The notes beneath the pieces were generated by a model. The model did no database searches and was not told the DNA's origin. It worked only from the letters and a program-made list of their open reading frames with translations. Shown piece by piece: positions 23,701 to 33,405 of a DNA stretch of 64,000 nucleotides. How positions within the stretch are numbered: position 1 is the first letter of the stretch; each line of letters starts with the position of its first letter. Origin of the DNA: Paramarasmius palmivorus. Lineage: Eukaryota > Basidiomycota > Agaricomycetes > Agaricales > Marasmiaceae. The stretch is taken from NCBI GenBank assembly GCA_037176845.1, contig JAYKXP010000085.1, positions 62,001 to 126,000 of the forward strand, written 5' to 3'. The position numbers and the translations under genes were made by a program.

Positions 23701-23894
23701 CTTACAGAGCTTTACAGATGGTCCTTGAAGACGGGAAAATAGTACGTTGTCTTACCGAACATTCTAAACCAGCGCTGACGATCACTCAGGTTGAATTTGA
23801 CACACCAAAGGTATTGATTGAACAGAAGAGCAAGCTCCGTTCTCTCGTGGAAGAATCGGAAGACAAGGATGTCCTCCTTGCGATGGTCAAATAG
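17720..23894 (+). CDS. ABCC-type (MRP-like) full ABC transporter
   Basis: Starts with a 14-nt exon (17720-17733) and has many introns; the spliced product is roughly 1400 residues. Order: N-terminal membrane segments (17800-18380), TMD1 (18740-20120), NBD1, TMD2 (21360-22610), NBD2. NBD1 has Walker A G-P-T-G-S-G-K-T at about 20367-20390, Q-loop Q-E-S-W-I-Q, signature L-S-G-G-Q near 20770 and Walker B I-L-L-L-D-D. NBD2 has Walker A G-R-T-G-A-G-K-S near 22993-23061, signature M-S-V-G-Q near 23405, Walker B L-L-I-L-D-E and H-loop A-H-R-L. An Asp replaces the catalytic Glu after the NBD1 Walker B, as usual in ABCC proteins, so ATP hydrolysis is expected mainly at NBD2. Likely exports conjugates or xenobiotics across plasma or vacuolar membrane; substrate unknown. 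Confidence 0.9.
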
Positions 23895-24216
23895 ACGCTC
23901 GGAGAACTGCTAGATTTGTTCACTTATTACCCATTTATAGAAAGACTTTCGCTTTGAACGACCTCGATCATGCATAAAAGTTTCCGAGCTCAATCATTCA
24001 ATACACCATGATCTCAAACCTCGCCGTTGAGGTAAGTTGCGAAACGCCGTAGGGGCCTTGGTAGGGGAAACATCGTGAGAATCGCAAACGTAATGTCACA
24101 GGGGCGATGACGCGCTACTCTCCCTTCTGCGACGTCATGGGCTCGTCAATAAAATATAAAGGCAGCCAGCTGCAGCTCCTTCAACACATTCCTCACCCAT
24201 CTCAACCACTCTAATC
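23895..24216. other. Intergenic spacer
   Basis: Short spacer between tandem plus-strand genes, with the TATA box of the next gene listed separately. A GACGTCA palindrome-like site lies at about 24131-24137; its significance is unknown. Confidence 0.4.
24155..24161 (+). promoter_or_regulatory. TATA box
   Basis: TATAAAG 56 nt before the ATG at 24217, a usual spacing for highly expressed fungal genes. The start is followed by a consistent mitochondrial-type N-terminus. Confidence 0.55.
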
Positions 24217-24702
24217 ATGTTCAGAACTGCATTAAGCACTATCTCTCGCCCAGCTGCAACTCGGGCTTTCCACGCAACCCCCGCCGCTGCCAAAACTGTG
24301 ACTGAAAAGGTCTCCGAGGTCGCCGACACGGTTAGTTTACTATTGCTCTTCAACGATGTTCGCTACTGACATAAACACCAGGTCAACAAGAAGGTTGGGA
24401 AGGGGTTAGCATCAGCTATCGAATCAGGAGAAAACGCTGCCCAGACCACGAAGGAGACACTAGGTGGGCTTTGTGGCTAACCGCGGGATGTCATGTTTCT
24501 AACTTCAACCACACAGGATCATCCGCTGAACAGGCGAAGAAGAAGGGCAGTGAAGCCTCGGCAGTTGCTGGCCAAAAAGCCAACCAGGTATGCACATTGC
24601 GTTATTACCCTCTTACAACAAAGCTGATGGACCCTGTTTGCGTAGGCGGCGGCTGGAGCTCGTGAGGCAAAAGAAGATTTCAAGAAGGAAGTTCGCAAGT
24701 AA
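24217..24702 (+). CDS. Small LEA-like, probably mitochondrial protein
   Basis: Four exons, with GT-AG introns at about 24331-24382, 24463-24517 and 24588-24646, give about 107 residues ending at TAA 24700-24702. The N-terminus (M-F-R-T-A-L-S-T-I-S-R-P, then R-A-F-H-A-T-P) looks like a mitochondrial presequence with an R-x-F-H cleavage-type site. The rest is Ala/Lys/Glu-rich and lacks hydrophobic runs, with repeated A-x-x-x-K-x-x-E/Q patterns as in late-embryogenesis-abundant-like proteins, which are often disordered when hydrated and linked to stress protection. The LEA comparison is from composition only; no Pfam-level match is claimed. Good codon use and a TATA box suggest strong expression. 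Confidence 0.75.
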
Positions 24703-25209
24703 TTCAAATCAGCATCAGCATTCAGGAGAATCATTGTATCATTATTATCTGCAACCTGTTATTTCGTTACAGCCAATGGATAATTGCAACGGAATTGGAT
24801 ATCTAGTGGTGCGGGATATAGACGCGCACAGCCTCTCTGAATGATTGTAGTGTCCCCTTGCACGCAACTGGTCCAGCTGAGCCCATAAACACGAGGCCCG
24901 CACACAACCTTCAATTCGTTACATGCTGGTTTCATCGCAAGCAAGGGCCTAAGGCAGCTAAATGCTTCTATCTGAGAAAAGATAGCGCCACGCTGTCGTA
25001 ACTGGCTGTTTTAGCTTCTAAGTACCGAGCCGGTGACGCGTGAGAGGCGTGGTCTTTTATAGACTCGACTCTACTGCTACATGGTCCGTGCGGTGGGTCC
25101 GCTTCCAGATAGTTCAGCTTGGATTGAAAGTATAGTATGTATTAAGAGCATTGATAAAGTATAGCTATTTCGGTGAACAGATGGGTACAAATAAATGAAG
25201 GTACAATAT
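24703..25209. other. Convergent intergenic region
   Basis: About 500 bp between the 3' ends of the LEA-like gene and an F-box gene on the minus strand. No supportable gene or repeat. Confidence 0.5.
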
Positions 25210-26724
25210 TCAGGAAGTGTAAGATATAGAAATATGCATACCAGCATCCCTAAAAGACCGCAACATCTCCAAATCAGAAATCGGCGCGCCGTCGCCCCTC
25301 ACCCGAAGGTCAACATCCTGCAGACATGCAACTCCCAAATCTTCGCACGCTGGTTTCCATCTGCAGGTCAGAGCGGCCGTGAGCGCTCCAGTGTCCAGGC
25401 TAGCTCTGTTCATAGCAAAGGATGCCTTTTGGAGGTTTGGCACCAAGTCACCGTTGGCGAAGCTGTGGAGAAAGCGGGAGGTGATGATCCTGTTGTTCAT
25501 GTTCGGGCATTCTTCGATATCGAGGGTCTCCAGTGTTGGAAGTACTCGTAGTAGTTCGGAAGTTTGCTCGTCTGTGATGGGAGTCCATTTGAGTTGCAGG
25601 AGTGTGATGGAACAGGATGATCGATGGAAAAACTCCTTTGCTATCGACTCGTTCCATGTCCTCCACAGCTGAGTGCCAGGTTTGAAACTACATATCCGCA
25701 ATGTCTTTAACTTGGGCAACGTGGTGTATCGAAAGATACTTTCGACATCCCCGTCGCTGTGGATTTGAGATATGAGGACACTTTCTATTGTGTCGGATAT
25801 ATGATGTCCACCAGCAGCTATTACACGGGCGAATTCGAGCTCTTTCAAGCTTGACATCTGCGCCAAGCGCGTGCTGATATCGGTATTCTGAATGCAGGAC
25901 AACGTATACGTGGTGATCTGATGGGATGGCAGAGGTATATTGCCTGCCGTGAATACCACTGAAACCGATTCCAGTTTTGGGCATTGTTTGAAGAGGTCGA
26001 GGGAGGAGGGGTACATTTGAGTCCCTGTTCCTATTACGATCAGTTGCTTCAACGCCGGAAGTCGGTCCTTGATGGGTTTTAACCCTTCATGAGTCACGAT
26101 TTCCAAAGGCACAGTTAAATGAAGGCTTCGCCAACGACAAGATTCCCAAACGAGAGGCTGCAACGCAGGAAACGGATCCAAGGGGGGCATCATCGCGAAG
26201 TCCAACATCAATTCCAGAGGAGCAGTTCCCGATCGCTTTATGAACATCGTCACGATGGATTCAAGCGCGCCTTGTGATTCGTCCCAATCTTCGAGTCTGA
26301 TGATCATCGACGCCCACAAATGCGGTAATGAAAGTGAGAGCTCCCTCCACTGTCCACACACTCTAGACAGGGTAATTGCAGGCGAACTGTGACTGGGCGA
26401 TAAGACATTTCCGTCGCAGGCCAACACAAAGATGGCTGACAAGATTTCGGTTGGAAGGCGTCGTATTGGGGATAGCAAGTATCGGTATTTTTCCATGTTC
26501 TTCTTCAACCTGCTTTGTTTTCCTTCCAGCATGAGCAGTGCAGCCTGCAGCCTGTTCATTTCGGCTTGACAATCCCTAAGCTCCTGCTCGCTATCCAGGA
26601 GATATTGGGTGATGATGTGACGGTCCGAGGATGACATTGGCTGACGAAATAGTGGGTCTAGGGTCGACAAGCGACGCGACGAAAGGCATTTGGAAGAGGT
26701 GGGAGTCAAAGACTGCGATGCCAT
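25210..26724 (-). CDS. F-box protein with N-terminal coiled coil and LRR-like repeats
   Basis: Intronless frame of about 504 codons from M-A-S-Q-S-L at 26724; an in-frame upstream Met at 26766 is possible. A coiled coil (about 26640-26480, ending in a K-Y-R-Y-L-L-S-P-I-R-R segment) leads into an F-box core (L-P-T-E-I-L-S-A-I-F, with W-R-E-L-S-L-S-L-P-H-L-W) at about 26470-26310. Degenerate leucine-rich repeats follow. F-box proteins are substrate receptors of SCF ubiquitin ligases through Skp1; this coiled-coil plus F-box layout is strongly expanded in Agaricomycetes. Its divergent neighbour at 27228 is a paralogue with the same layout. Substrate unknown. Confidence 0.85.
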   Translation of the reverse strand: MASQSLTPTSSKCLSSRRLSTLDPLFRQPMSSSDRHIITQYLLDSEQELRDCQAEMNRLQAALLMLEGKQSRLKKNMEKYRYLLSPIRRLPTEILSAIFVLACDGNVLSPSHSSPAITLSRVCGQWRELSLSLPHLWASMIIRLEDWDESQGALESIVTMFIKRSGTAPLELMLDFAMMPPLDPFPALQPLVWESCRWRSLHLTVPLEIVTHEGLKPIKDRLPALKQLIVIGTGTQMYPSSLDLFKQCPKLESVSVVFTAGNIPLPSHQITTYTLSCIQNTDISTRLAQMSSLKELEFARVIAAGGHHISDTIESVLISQIHSDGDVESIFRYTTLPKLKTLRICSFKPGTQLWRTWNESIAKEFFHRSSCSITLLQLKWTPITDEQTSELLRVLPTLETLDIEECPNMNNRIITSRFLHSFANGDLVPNLQKASFAMNRASLDTGALTAALTCRWKPACEDLGVACLQDVDLRVRGDGAPISDLEMLRSFRDAGMHISISYTS

Positions 26725-27227
26725 ATTATCTTCAAGGAAGACGAAACGCGAAAAAATCGGGAACACGCTATGTAGGGGGAAAAAATCAGAGAGTGGGCTG
26801 AAAACGCGCCGTGAATTTACGAGACATACTGTTATCCTCCGTTTTCTGTGTTTTCAGGATGTCAGTATCCAAAACTGAAATTTTCAACTTGTTCGTGTTA
26901 GAGAAAGGAGAGATAGATAGATAGATGTCCTTGTAGGACCATGGTCCGTGCGTGGGTATTGCCCTCTTCTCCTCTTCCGTGCCGTGTCGCTTTTGGTTTT
27001 GGGTCTCGAGACCTTGGATCTATCTCGGTATGTTTTTTTACTTGATTCGGATTTGGAATAATACCATAGCTCACATGCGCTCACAGCTACAATTTCACTA
27101 CAGTTTGTCAGTGACGATTCACAGAAAGCTACTGTCTCTTGATCTGCAAAGGATACTCCGAAGGATATTATGTACGTTGCTACGTTCCCCCATGAACTGG
27201 GTTGATCATGCTGTTTCTTATAGTACG
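26725..27227. promoter_or_regulatory. Shared promoter region of divergent F-box paralogues
   Basis: About 500 bp between the two F-box starts. Includes an ATAG tetranucleotide run at about 26910-26924. An open frame continues upstream of 27228 to 26952, but its content is unlike the family and it is not accepted as coding. Confidence 0.45.
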
Positions 27228-28877
27228 ATGGTGAACAGACTCGATGCATCACTCTCAGCAGCTTCTTCATCTATCGCCAAAATTTTTCACCATACTATCA
27301 CCTCGTTGGAGCGGCGTATGGTCAATCAGTTTCTCATTGACGCGGAGAGAGCTCTCAACGAGTATGAAGTTGATATCAAGAAACACAAGGCAGCCATTAT
27401 AGCGTTGGAGGGGAAACATTCGCAGTTAAAGAAAAAGGCGGACAAATATCGATCGCTACTGTCCCCCGTTCACAGAATACCTCCCGAAGTGCTGGCCAGG
27501 ATTTTCCATGCGTGTAGAAATCATGGGCCTTTGACCTCGCAGCCTACGATGATGAAAATTACAGAGGTCTGTCGACGATGGCGGGATGTTGCCTTGTCAG
27601 CACCATACCTGTGGTCATCATTCATATCGTTCGACTTTAACGAATGGATTTACCACCACGACACTTTCGAACCCTTGGACCGCATTATACCGCTGCTGCT
27701 GATGCGCACACAAGCATGTCCCCTCGATATTCACCTGAACTTCGCATATTTGAAGGACGAGCAAATGTCTACTTGTATCGCATCTTGCAAAGATGTGTTC
27801 GCTGCGTCCCATCGATGGAGGCATGCTACCATCGGGATAACACCTCGTAGCTATCATCAGCCTGCATTCGAGGCCATTCGAGGACAGCTTCCGCAATTGC
27901 GCTCTCTTGACCTAACATTGGGTGATTGGGTGACAGCAGCGGAGAGTTTTGGTCATCTCGACATCTTCAGAGATTGCCCTTCCCTCCACTCATTCAAGCT
28001 TCGGATTCACGAACAATTTCGCCATTCTCCCGATAACATACTCCTACCATACCCACAACTACGGAACGTAGCATTCGACGCATTCAATATCCAGAACCTC
28101 TTACCATGCCTCTCCACTGCATTCTCCCATGCGGTCCATCTGGATATTGAAGATTTCGTGCCGAGCAGTACGACTGGTGAGAGCCACGCTTTACTAGGAT
28201 CGGTTCAACATCTCAAGTTGACCACAAAGTGGCAAGACCAGAGCAGCTTTATTTTTGGTTTAGCCACCCTCCCCCATCTGTTGACACTTGAGGTAAATGG
28301 TGCCTCCACGTTGTCCCTCGAATCTCGCCCAATCTTGCCAAATTTGTGGCGCACCTTCGACGAGAAGCTGGTAGTTGAATTTATAAAGCGATCAGCATGC
28401 GACCTCACCTCCCTAACCCTGAAATCCATCCCAGCCACAGATTTCCAAACCATTACACTTTTGCGTCTGATGCCAACCCTGACACATCTTCACATTGAAG
28501 AGGTGGACCAGGTCTATAATGGCAGCGACAAAGATTTCAACAACAGAATCCTAACTACTACGTTCTTCCATCACCTCATGATAGATGACGAAAACGCCTC
28601 CGATACTTGCACACCCCCGTTCTTACCGCGACTCACGGAGCTGGTCTTTACAGCGAGTAGGCTCGGCCTAGACCAGAACGCTCTGCTGGACGCTATCACA
28701 TCCCGGTACCAGCATGATTCTGGAAATGGGTTTGCATCTCTCAGGTCATTATCACTTACAGTCTTCTGTCGTGGTCGCGAGCCCGAATTACCACCGCTCA
28801 GATGCTTCACGTCTTTGAAGTATTTCCAGGCCACCGGGCTACTCTTAAAGTTGACTCCAGACGACTGGGAAGCGTAG
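27228..28877 (+). CDS. F-box protein, paralogue of the divergent neighbour
   Basis: Intronless, 549 codons from the ATG at 27228, chosen because the family begins just before the coiled coil (E-R-R-M-V-N-Q-F-L-I-D-A-E-R-A-L). The coiled coil ends in K-Y-R-S-L-L-S-P-V-H-R, then the F-box core I-P-P-E-V-L-A-R-I-F with W-R-D-V-A-L-S-A-P-Y-L-W (about 27478-27610). LRR-like segments follow, including L-R-L-M-P-T-L-T-H-L-H-I-E-E near 28466-28508, which matches the equivalent segment of the neighbour. Probable SCF substrate receptor. The pair is arranged head to head, consistent with an inverted local duplication. Confidence 0.85.
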   Translation: MVNRLDASLSAASSSIAKIFHHTITSLERRMVNQFLIDAERALNEYEVDIKKHKAAIIALEGKHSQLKKKADKYRSLLSPVHRIPPEVLARIFHACRNHGPLTSQPTMMKITEVCRRWRDVALSAPYLWSSFISFDFNEWIYHHDTFEPLDRIIPLLLMRTQACPLDIHLNFAYLKDEQMSTCIASCKDVFAASHRWRHATIGITPRSYHQPAFEAIRGQLPQLRSLDLTLGDWVTAAESFGHLDIFRDCPSLHSFKLRIHEQFRHSPDNILLPYPQLRNVAFDAFNIQNLLPCLSTAFSHAVHLDIEDFVPSSTTGESHALLGSVQHLKLTTKWQDQSSFIFGLATLPHLLTLEVNGASTLSLESRPILPNLWRTFDEKLVVEFIKRSACDLTSLTLKSIPATDFQTITLLRLMPTLTHLHIEEVDQVYNGSDKDFNNRILTTTFFHHLMIDDENASDTCTPPFLPRLTELVFTASRLGLDQNALLDAITSRYQHDSGNGFASLRSLSLTVFCRGREPELPPLRCFTSLKYFQATGLLLKLTPDDWEA

Positions 28878-29267
28878 ACGGTGGATCGAGAGCACCATAG
28901 AGTCAGCCGGTCATCTGTTTTTGTCGTGTTGTTAATGCGCATTTGGCTGTGATACTGTAATAAATGTAGACCAAATTCACTAAAATATTGCTGGAAACCC
29001 AGAGTGTCGTGACGTCGGAAAGCAGAGTTCTCAGAGGCTACGAAGTCGCAAGGTATGCTCCAATCTCAGTCAAAAGAACGTCCAGACGCAGAATGGAACA
29101 GGCCACCAATGAAGTGACCAAAACTGTAATAGCTGCTCATAAAGGCAACACATTATTGGGAGAGGAGGAATAAGCATTACTATTTGTACGTCTGATACGG
29201 GGAACTAATAGATTACTGCACATTGTGTATCATGATTTAGGCTTGTTGCAATTAGGTAACTCGTCAC
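28878..29267. other. Convergent intergenic region
   Basis: About 390 bp between convergent 3' ends. The short plus frame at 28988-29173 has no family similarity and is not accepted. Nothing else seen. Confidence 0.5.
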
Positions 29268-32200
29268 TTATGAGCGGCCTCCCTTCTTCTTTTTGTTCAC
29301 CACCTTGAATCCTCCCCATTCTGATGTCTGAGGCTTGGGTTGAGCCTTCACAACATCCGCAATAGAAATTGGTTTCGCAGAGCTAGCGCCTGCCGCGCCG
29401 TTCTTTGACCGTGCCACAGCATCAGCCTTTCGTTTGCTGACAAAGTCAGCTGCAAAACGTCTTCCGTCCAAAGTCGTGGAATTGGCATAAATGAGATCAG
29501 AGATGATCTCTGTCGTCGAGGGGTCGGGATCGAGAGGGAAGGAGAGTAACATGGACATGATTTCTTCGACTGTGACGAAGTCAGCGTTTTAGAATATAAT
29601 ATAAGAGAAGACGATACACGAACCGTTGACGGTATTATTCAGGCCCTTCATGTTATCTCCGAGCCATCTCATGAAGTCATTCGAAGGGTGAAGAGGGAAA
29701 TCTTCGGTTTTCGCGGCGTTGGAAGGAGGTGGTTTGGCAGCAGGTGCAACGGGTCTCGCGGTTGGTGCACCGTTAGGGCGGGGAGTAGATGTAGAACTGG
29801 CGGTTGGAGTAGAAGGTTGGGCGGGGGGACGAACAGGAGCACCTGGAGCGGCAACTGCCTTTCCACTAGGACCAACAGTAGTCCATGCATTGCTTTGCGT
29901 CGCAGTAGGAGCCTACACAGAATGTAAATTTGACAATGTCATCGACGTGTACAGTTTGGTCTCACCTTGTTGGTACTCTCAGCATATGGTCTACGGGGTG
30001 CTGGGGCCTCCTTGACTACAGCAGCCTTCTTTCTCCTTTCTTCTTCCTCTTGAATCTCTTTCATGGTTGTTGGCTTAGAAGTAGCTGCCTTTGCTGCCGT
30101 AGTCCAGACTGCCGCAGGAGTCTGTTGCGTGGGGGTAGCGGTGCTCGCCACTACAGTGACCTCCTTCGGAGGTACAACCGCAGCACTCTTCCCAGCCTGA
30201 GATGTCGGCAATCCCCACGAAGTCGTGAACGATTGGACCTCTTCTGCAGCATTTGCATTTGCACGAGCGACGCGTTCTCTCTCACGCTCTGCAGCCTTGC
30301 GTGCTTCGGCCTTCTTTGCTTCTGCGTCTTGAATCTGGCGAAGACTCAGAGCAGCTTTCTTTGAGTCGTCGTCCTTGGCCCATGGTGCCTTGGGCGCTGG
30401 TGCTGCAGGAGTCTGAGGCGAAGGCTGGGTACTAGCGGTTGGTTCAATTGGAATGGGCGCTTGTGCAGGAGGTGGAGGGGCAGCTTTCGTTTTGATCTTG
30501 GGAGCTGTGACAGTAGTCGTAGGTGGGGGTGGCGCAGGTGCTGTTTCAATGATTGGTGATGGCACAGCTGCAGCTGACTGTTCTGAAACGACAGGGGATT
30601 GTTGTACTTCAGGCTCCGGAGACGGATCCGATGGAACCTCAATTACTCCTTCGTTCCTGATAATAGTGGACTCCTCAGAGGTAGCTGCGGCGTCGGCAAC
30701 AATAACAGGCTCTGTAGTCTCTGGAACGCTTTGTGCTGCCACAGGTTCGACAGCTTGAGGAACTGCCGAGGTAGGTTCGCTGACATTGCCCCACGGAGAC
30801 ACCTGTGTTTGCAAAGGCGTGATAATGGATGTATTCGTCGACGTTGGGTGTGGGGGATCAAATGGTCCAGGACGCTTGCCAGCCGATGGGTCTAGAGCAC
30901 CCCATGGAGAAATCGGGGCAGGTTCTGCACCATTGATAGGAAGTTGGTTCTGCGTCCGGACCATATTCTGGTCAAAGACATCCTGAACAGCTGCTGGCAT
31001 CTGTTGATTGGGTACGAATCGCGCAGAGTGGGGAAGCGATTGTGCCGGAAGTTCATTATACATTAAATCGCCCATGGGACGGTTGAATCCTCCAATTAAT
31101 TTGTCTTGCGATAATCCATGCTGTACTCCGGATGCACCGTAACCAAAGTCGTTGACACGGTAAGGGGAATTATTGCCAGATACGTCCGTGAAGTTGTTTC
31201 CGAGGGGTGCAGTGTTCCTAGCCAAATTATTTCCGAATCCGGGTTGATAGTTTGATGAATCTGCCGAACCGCGTCCGCCGTTCAAAGCGTCATAATTGGT
31301 ACCTGTATTCCACGGCCCGGGAGCAGAACCATAGGCACCACCATTGATTGGGAAGCCATTGTCGAGTGCAGCACCTCTGGACGGCAAGATATTATTGAAT
31401 CCTGGTGATCTAAGGTCCATCGATTCGCCATATGTATTGCGCCTTGCTAATGCTGGCGAAGCATCCCCGCCCATTCCAAAACCCGTTACACGACTAGCGC
31501 CAATATCACCGGCAGCAAACTGCCCAACACGTCCGCCAAATGCCGAGGGGTCTGGTGACCCGTTACCAAACCTGCCTCCTCCAAAGGATGATGCCGGAGA
31601 ATCTGAGGGGTTCGAGCCGGTGCCGATATAAGAATCAAGCGTAGAGCTACGCATAGAACGTATAGGCGATGGTTGAAAGGGATTGTTGAACACGCTTGGA
31701 TCGCCTGCCATTCCGAAAGGCGAGTCCGTGCGACGTGCAAGGCCTGGGGGTATTGGGGATGCTATAGGTGACAAGAACATTTTGCCGCCGCCTGTGCGCC
31801 GTGCCAGCTCAGCAACACTGATCCATTCAGTGTCGATGGTGGTACGCTTCATGAGGAGATCAGGAGTAAAGTAACCGTCGTCGCTCCATTTCTGCATTAG
31901 ATCTGCCCGGAAGGGCCCTGAGGATGAGGTGTGTAAGCAGGAGTTCGTGTTGAACCAAGCAATCTTGACTTACCCTGTATGTGACCTTGAGGATCTACGT
32001 AGGACCATTCGATATTAGCAAGGTCAGTGATACCCGGAGGGGGTCCGACACCAGCCACACTGGGTGAATTTGTGGCACTTTGAGCATTATTGTCCAAGGA
32101 AAGGTGTGCCATCCCGGTGTCGATAGCTTCAGGTCTTTGTAATGCAATACCACCGGCATCCGTATTTGCAGGAGGCTCGGAACGATCCTGTGCCTCAACC

Positions 32201-33112
32201 TTGGGTTCTGCTTCTGGTCGGATTTCCTCTTCCTCCTCTCTAATCTCATTCTCCTCACCGCCCGAGGGCTCACGAGCAGTATTACTCGTCCGCATGGGAC
32301 CTTCGGAAGCCCGCCTGCGAGCGACCCAAGAATCACCGCCATTTAAAACGCCATCAAAGCCACCTGTGTGGCCTAGACGACGAGGAGATGGAAGACCGAC
32401 GTCACGAGGTGACGCTAGAGGTGCTTGCCCACTGAGCGAAAGCTTCCGAGGTGCTGTGGGTGGTTGATCTAAGAAAGACTGAATAAAGTGAAAACAACTC
32501 CAAGATATCTGATGACGCACCGGTACTGTCTCTTCTTCGAGGTATCAGTCCCATAGAGCCATAACGTTCGCGGAGCGGACTACCCGTCGAAGAACTATTA
32601 GCATGCGTCAACCTAGGACGCTCAAGGTTCTGCGTATTCAGATTCAGATAATCATTCGATTGTCGACGTCGGAGATCGGAGTTGACTGAGGTTGCGAAAA
32701 GCTGACGGACAACAGGGAAGAAAAAAAGTCAAAAGAATGCGAAGACGACGATAATGACGACTGCCTGAACCTTTTTTTCAGCTTCTCCCATTTCACGCAA
32801 TCCTACGGGATCTGCTCCAGTTTCTCGTACTACGCCTTCCCATCTCTCGACCTCTAAGCCAAGTCCACCTTTTCCTCCGCCTTCTTTGTAAATTCTGAGC
32901 ATCTCCTCCTTGGAATACCGGAAAGGATGTGCTTCATCCTGTTTTTCTGGCAGGACTGGGGGAGCAGGAGACACAAGAGCTGAATAGGTCGACGCGTTTG
33001 CAGCCGGAGGGTTTAAAATTGGAGGAGGAGACGGAGGAGGTTGGGTACGCGACACCGATTGATGCTTTGGTCGCATCCATTCTGGGCCGAAATGCATAGT
33101 GGTGGTAGACAT
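29268..33112 (-). CDS. GYF-domain protein (GIGYF/Smy2-like) with 4EHP-type binding motif
   Basis: Start at 33112. Near the N-terminus is F-R-Y-S-K-E-E-M-L-R-I-Y (motif Y-S-K-E-E-M-L at 32897-32917), which closely resembles the Y-G-R-E-E-M-L motif by which animal GIGYF proteins bind the cap-binding protein 4EHP. An acidic/Ser region follows, then a GYF domain (about 32015-31780): E-W-S-Y-V-D-P-Q-G-H-I-Q, an intron, G-P-F-R-A-D-L-M-Q-K-W, and D-G-Y-F. GYF domains bind proline-rich P-P-G-Phi peptides. A long disordered Pro/Ala/Gln-rich region with an Ala/Arg/Glu helix (30310-30220) leads to a final exon ending in V-V-N-K-K-K-K-G-G-R-S, a basic tail. Probable role in translational repression and mRNA turnover. 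Spliced length about 1200 residues. Confidence 0.88.
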
Positions 33113-33405
33113 TCTGAAGGTCGGATTGGTGAGGAAGCTAGTTCAACTTTGACAAGGGGATATCAGAGTACAAGTCAGAGATTTTTTTTCAAAATTCTCT
33201 CAGCGTTCAGTGCTCTCAACACGTGGAAATGTTGCACGATACTCCGGCCTTTCCCTATTTAGGGCAGGTAAAACGATTGAGCATCCCTCAAAGAACAACA
33301 GATAGGACATTGTTTCTCTTGTATTAGACTTTGTATGGCATTATCATTGTCTGTACTAAAGAACCCAAAACACCCTGCAAATACAATAGACTCGTTTTAC
33401 AAGCG

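Noticed and set aside
26908..26926. ATAG microsatellite as a regulatory element
   Set aside because: Only about four units; simple-sequence run with no further evidence.
26952..27227. Upstream extension of the plus-strand F-box frame (92 extra residues)
   Set aside because: The content is unlike the F-box family and unlike local coding bias; the ATG at 27228 sits right before the family's coiled coil.
30453..30758. Plus-strand Gly/Ala/Thr-rich frame
   Set aside because: Antisense shadow of the Pro/Ala-rich region of the GYF gene.
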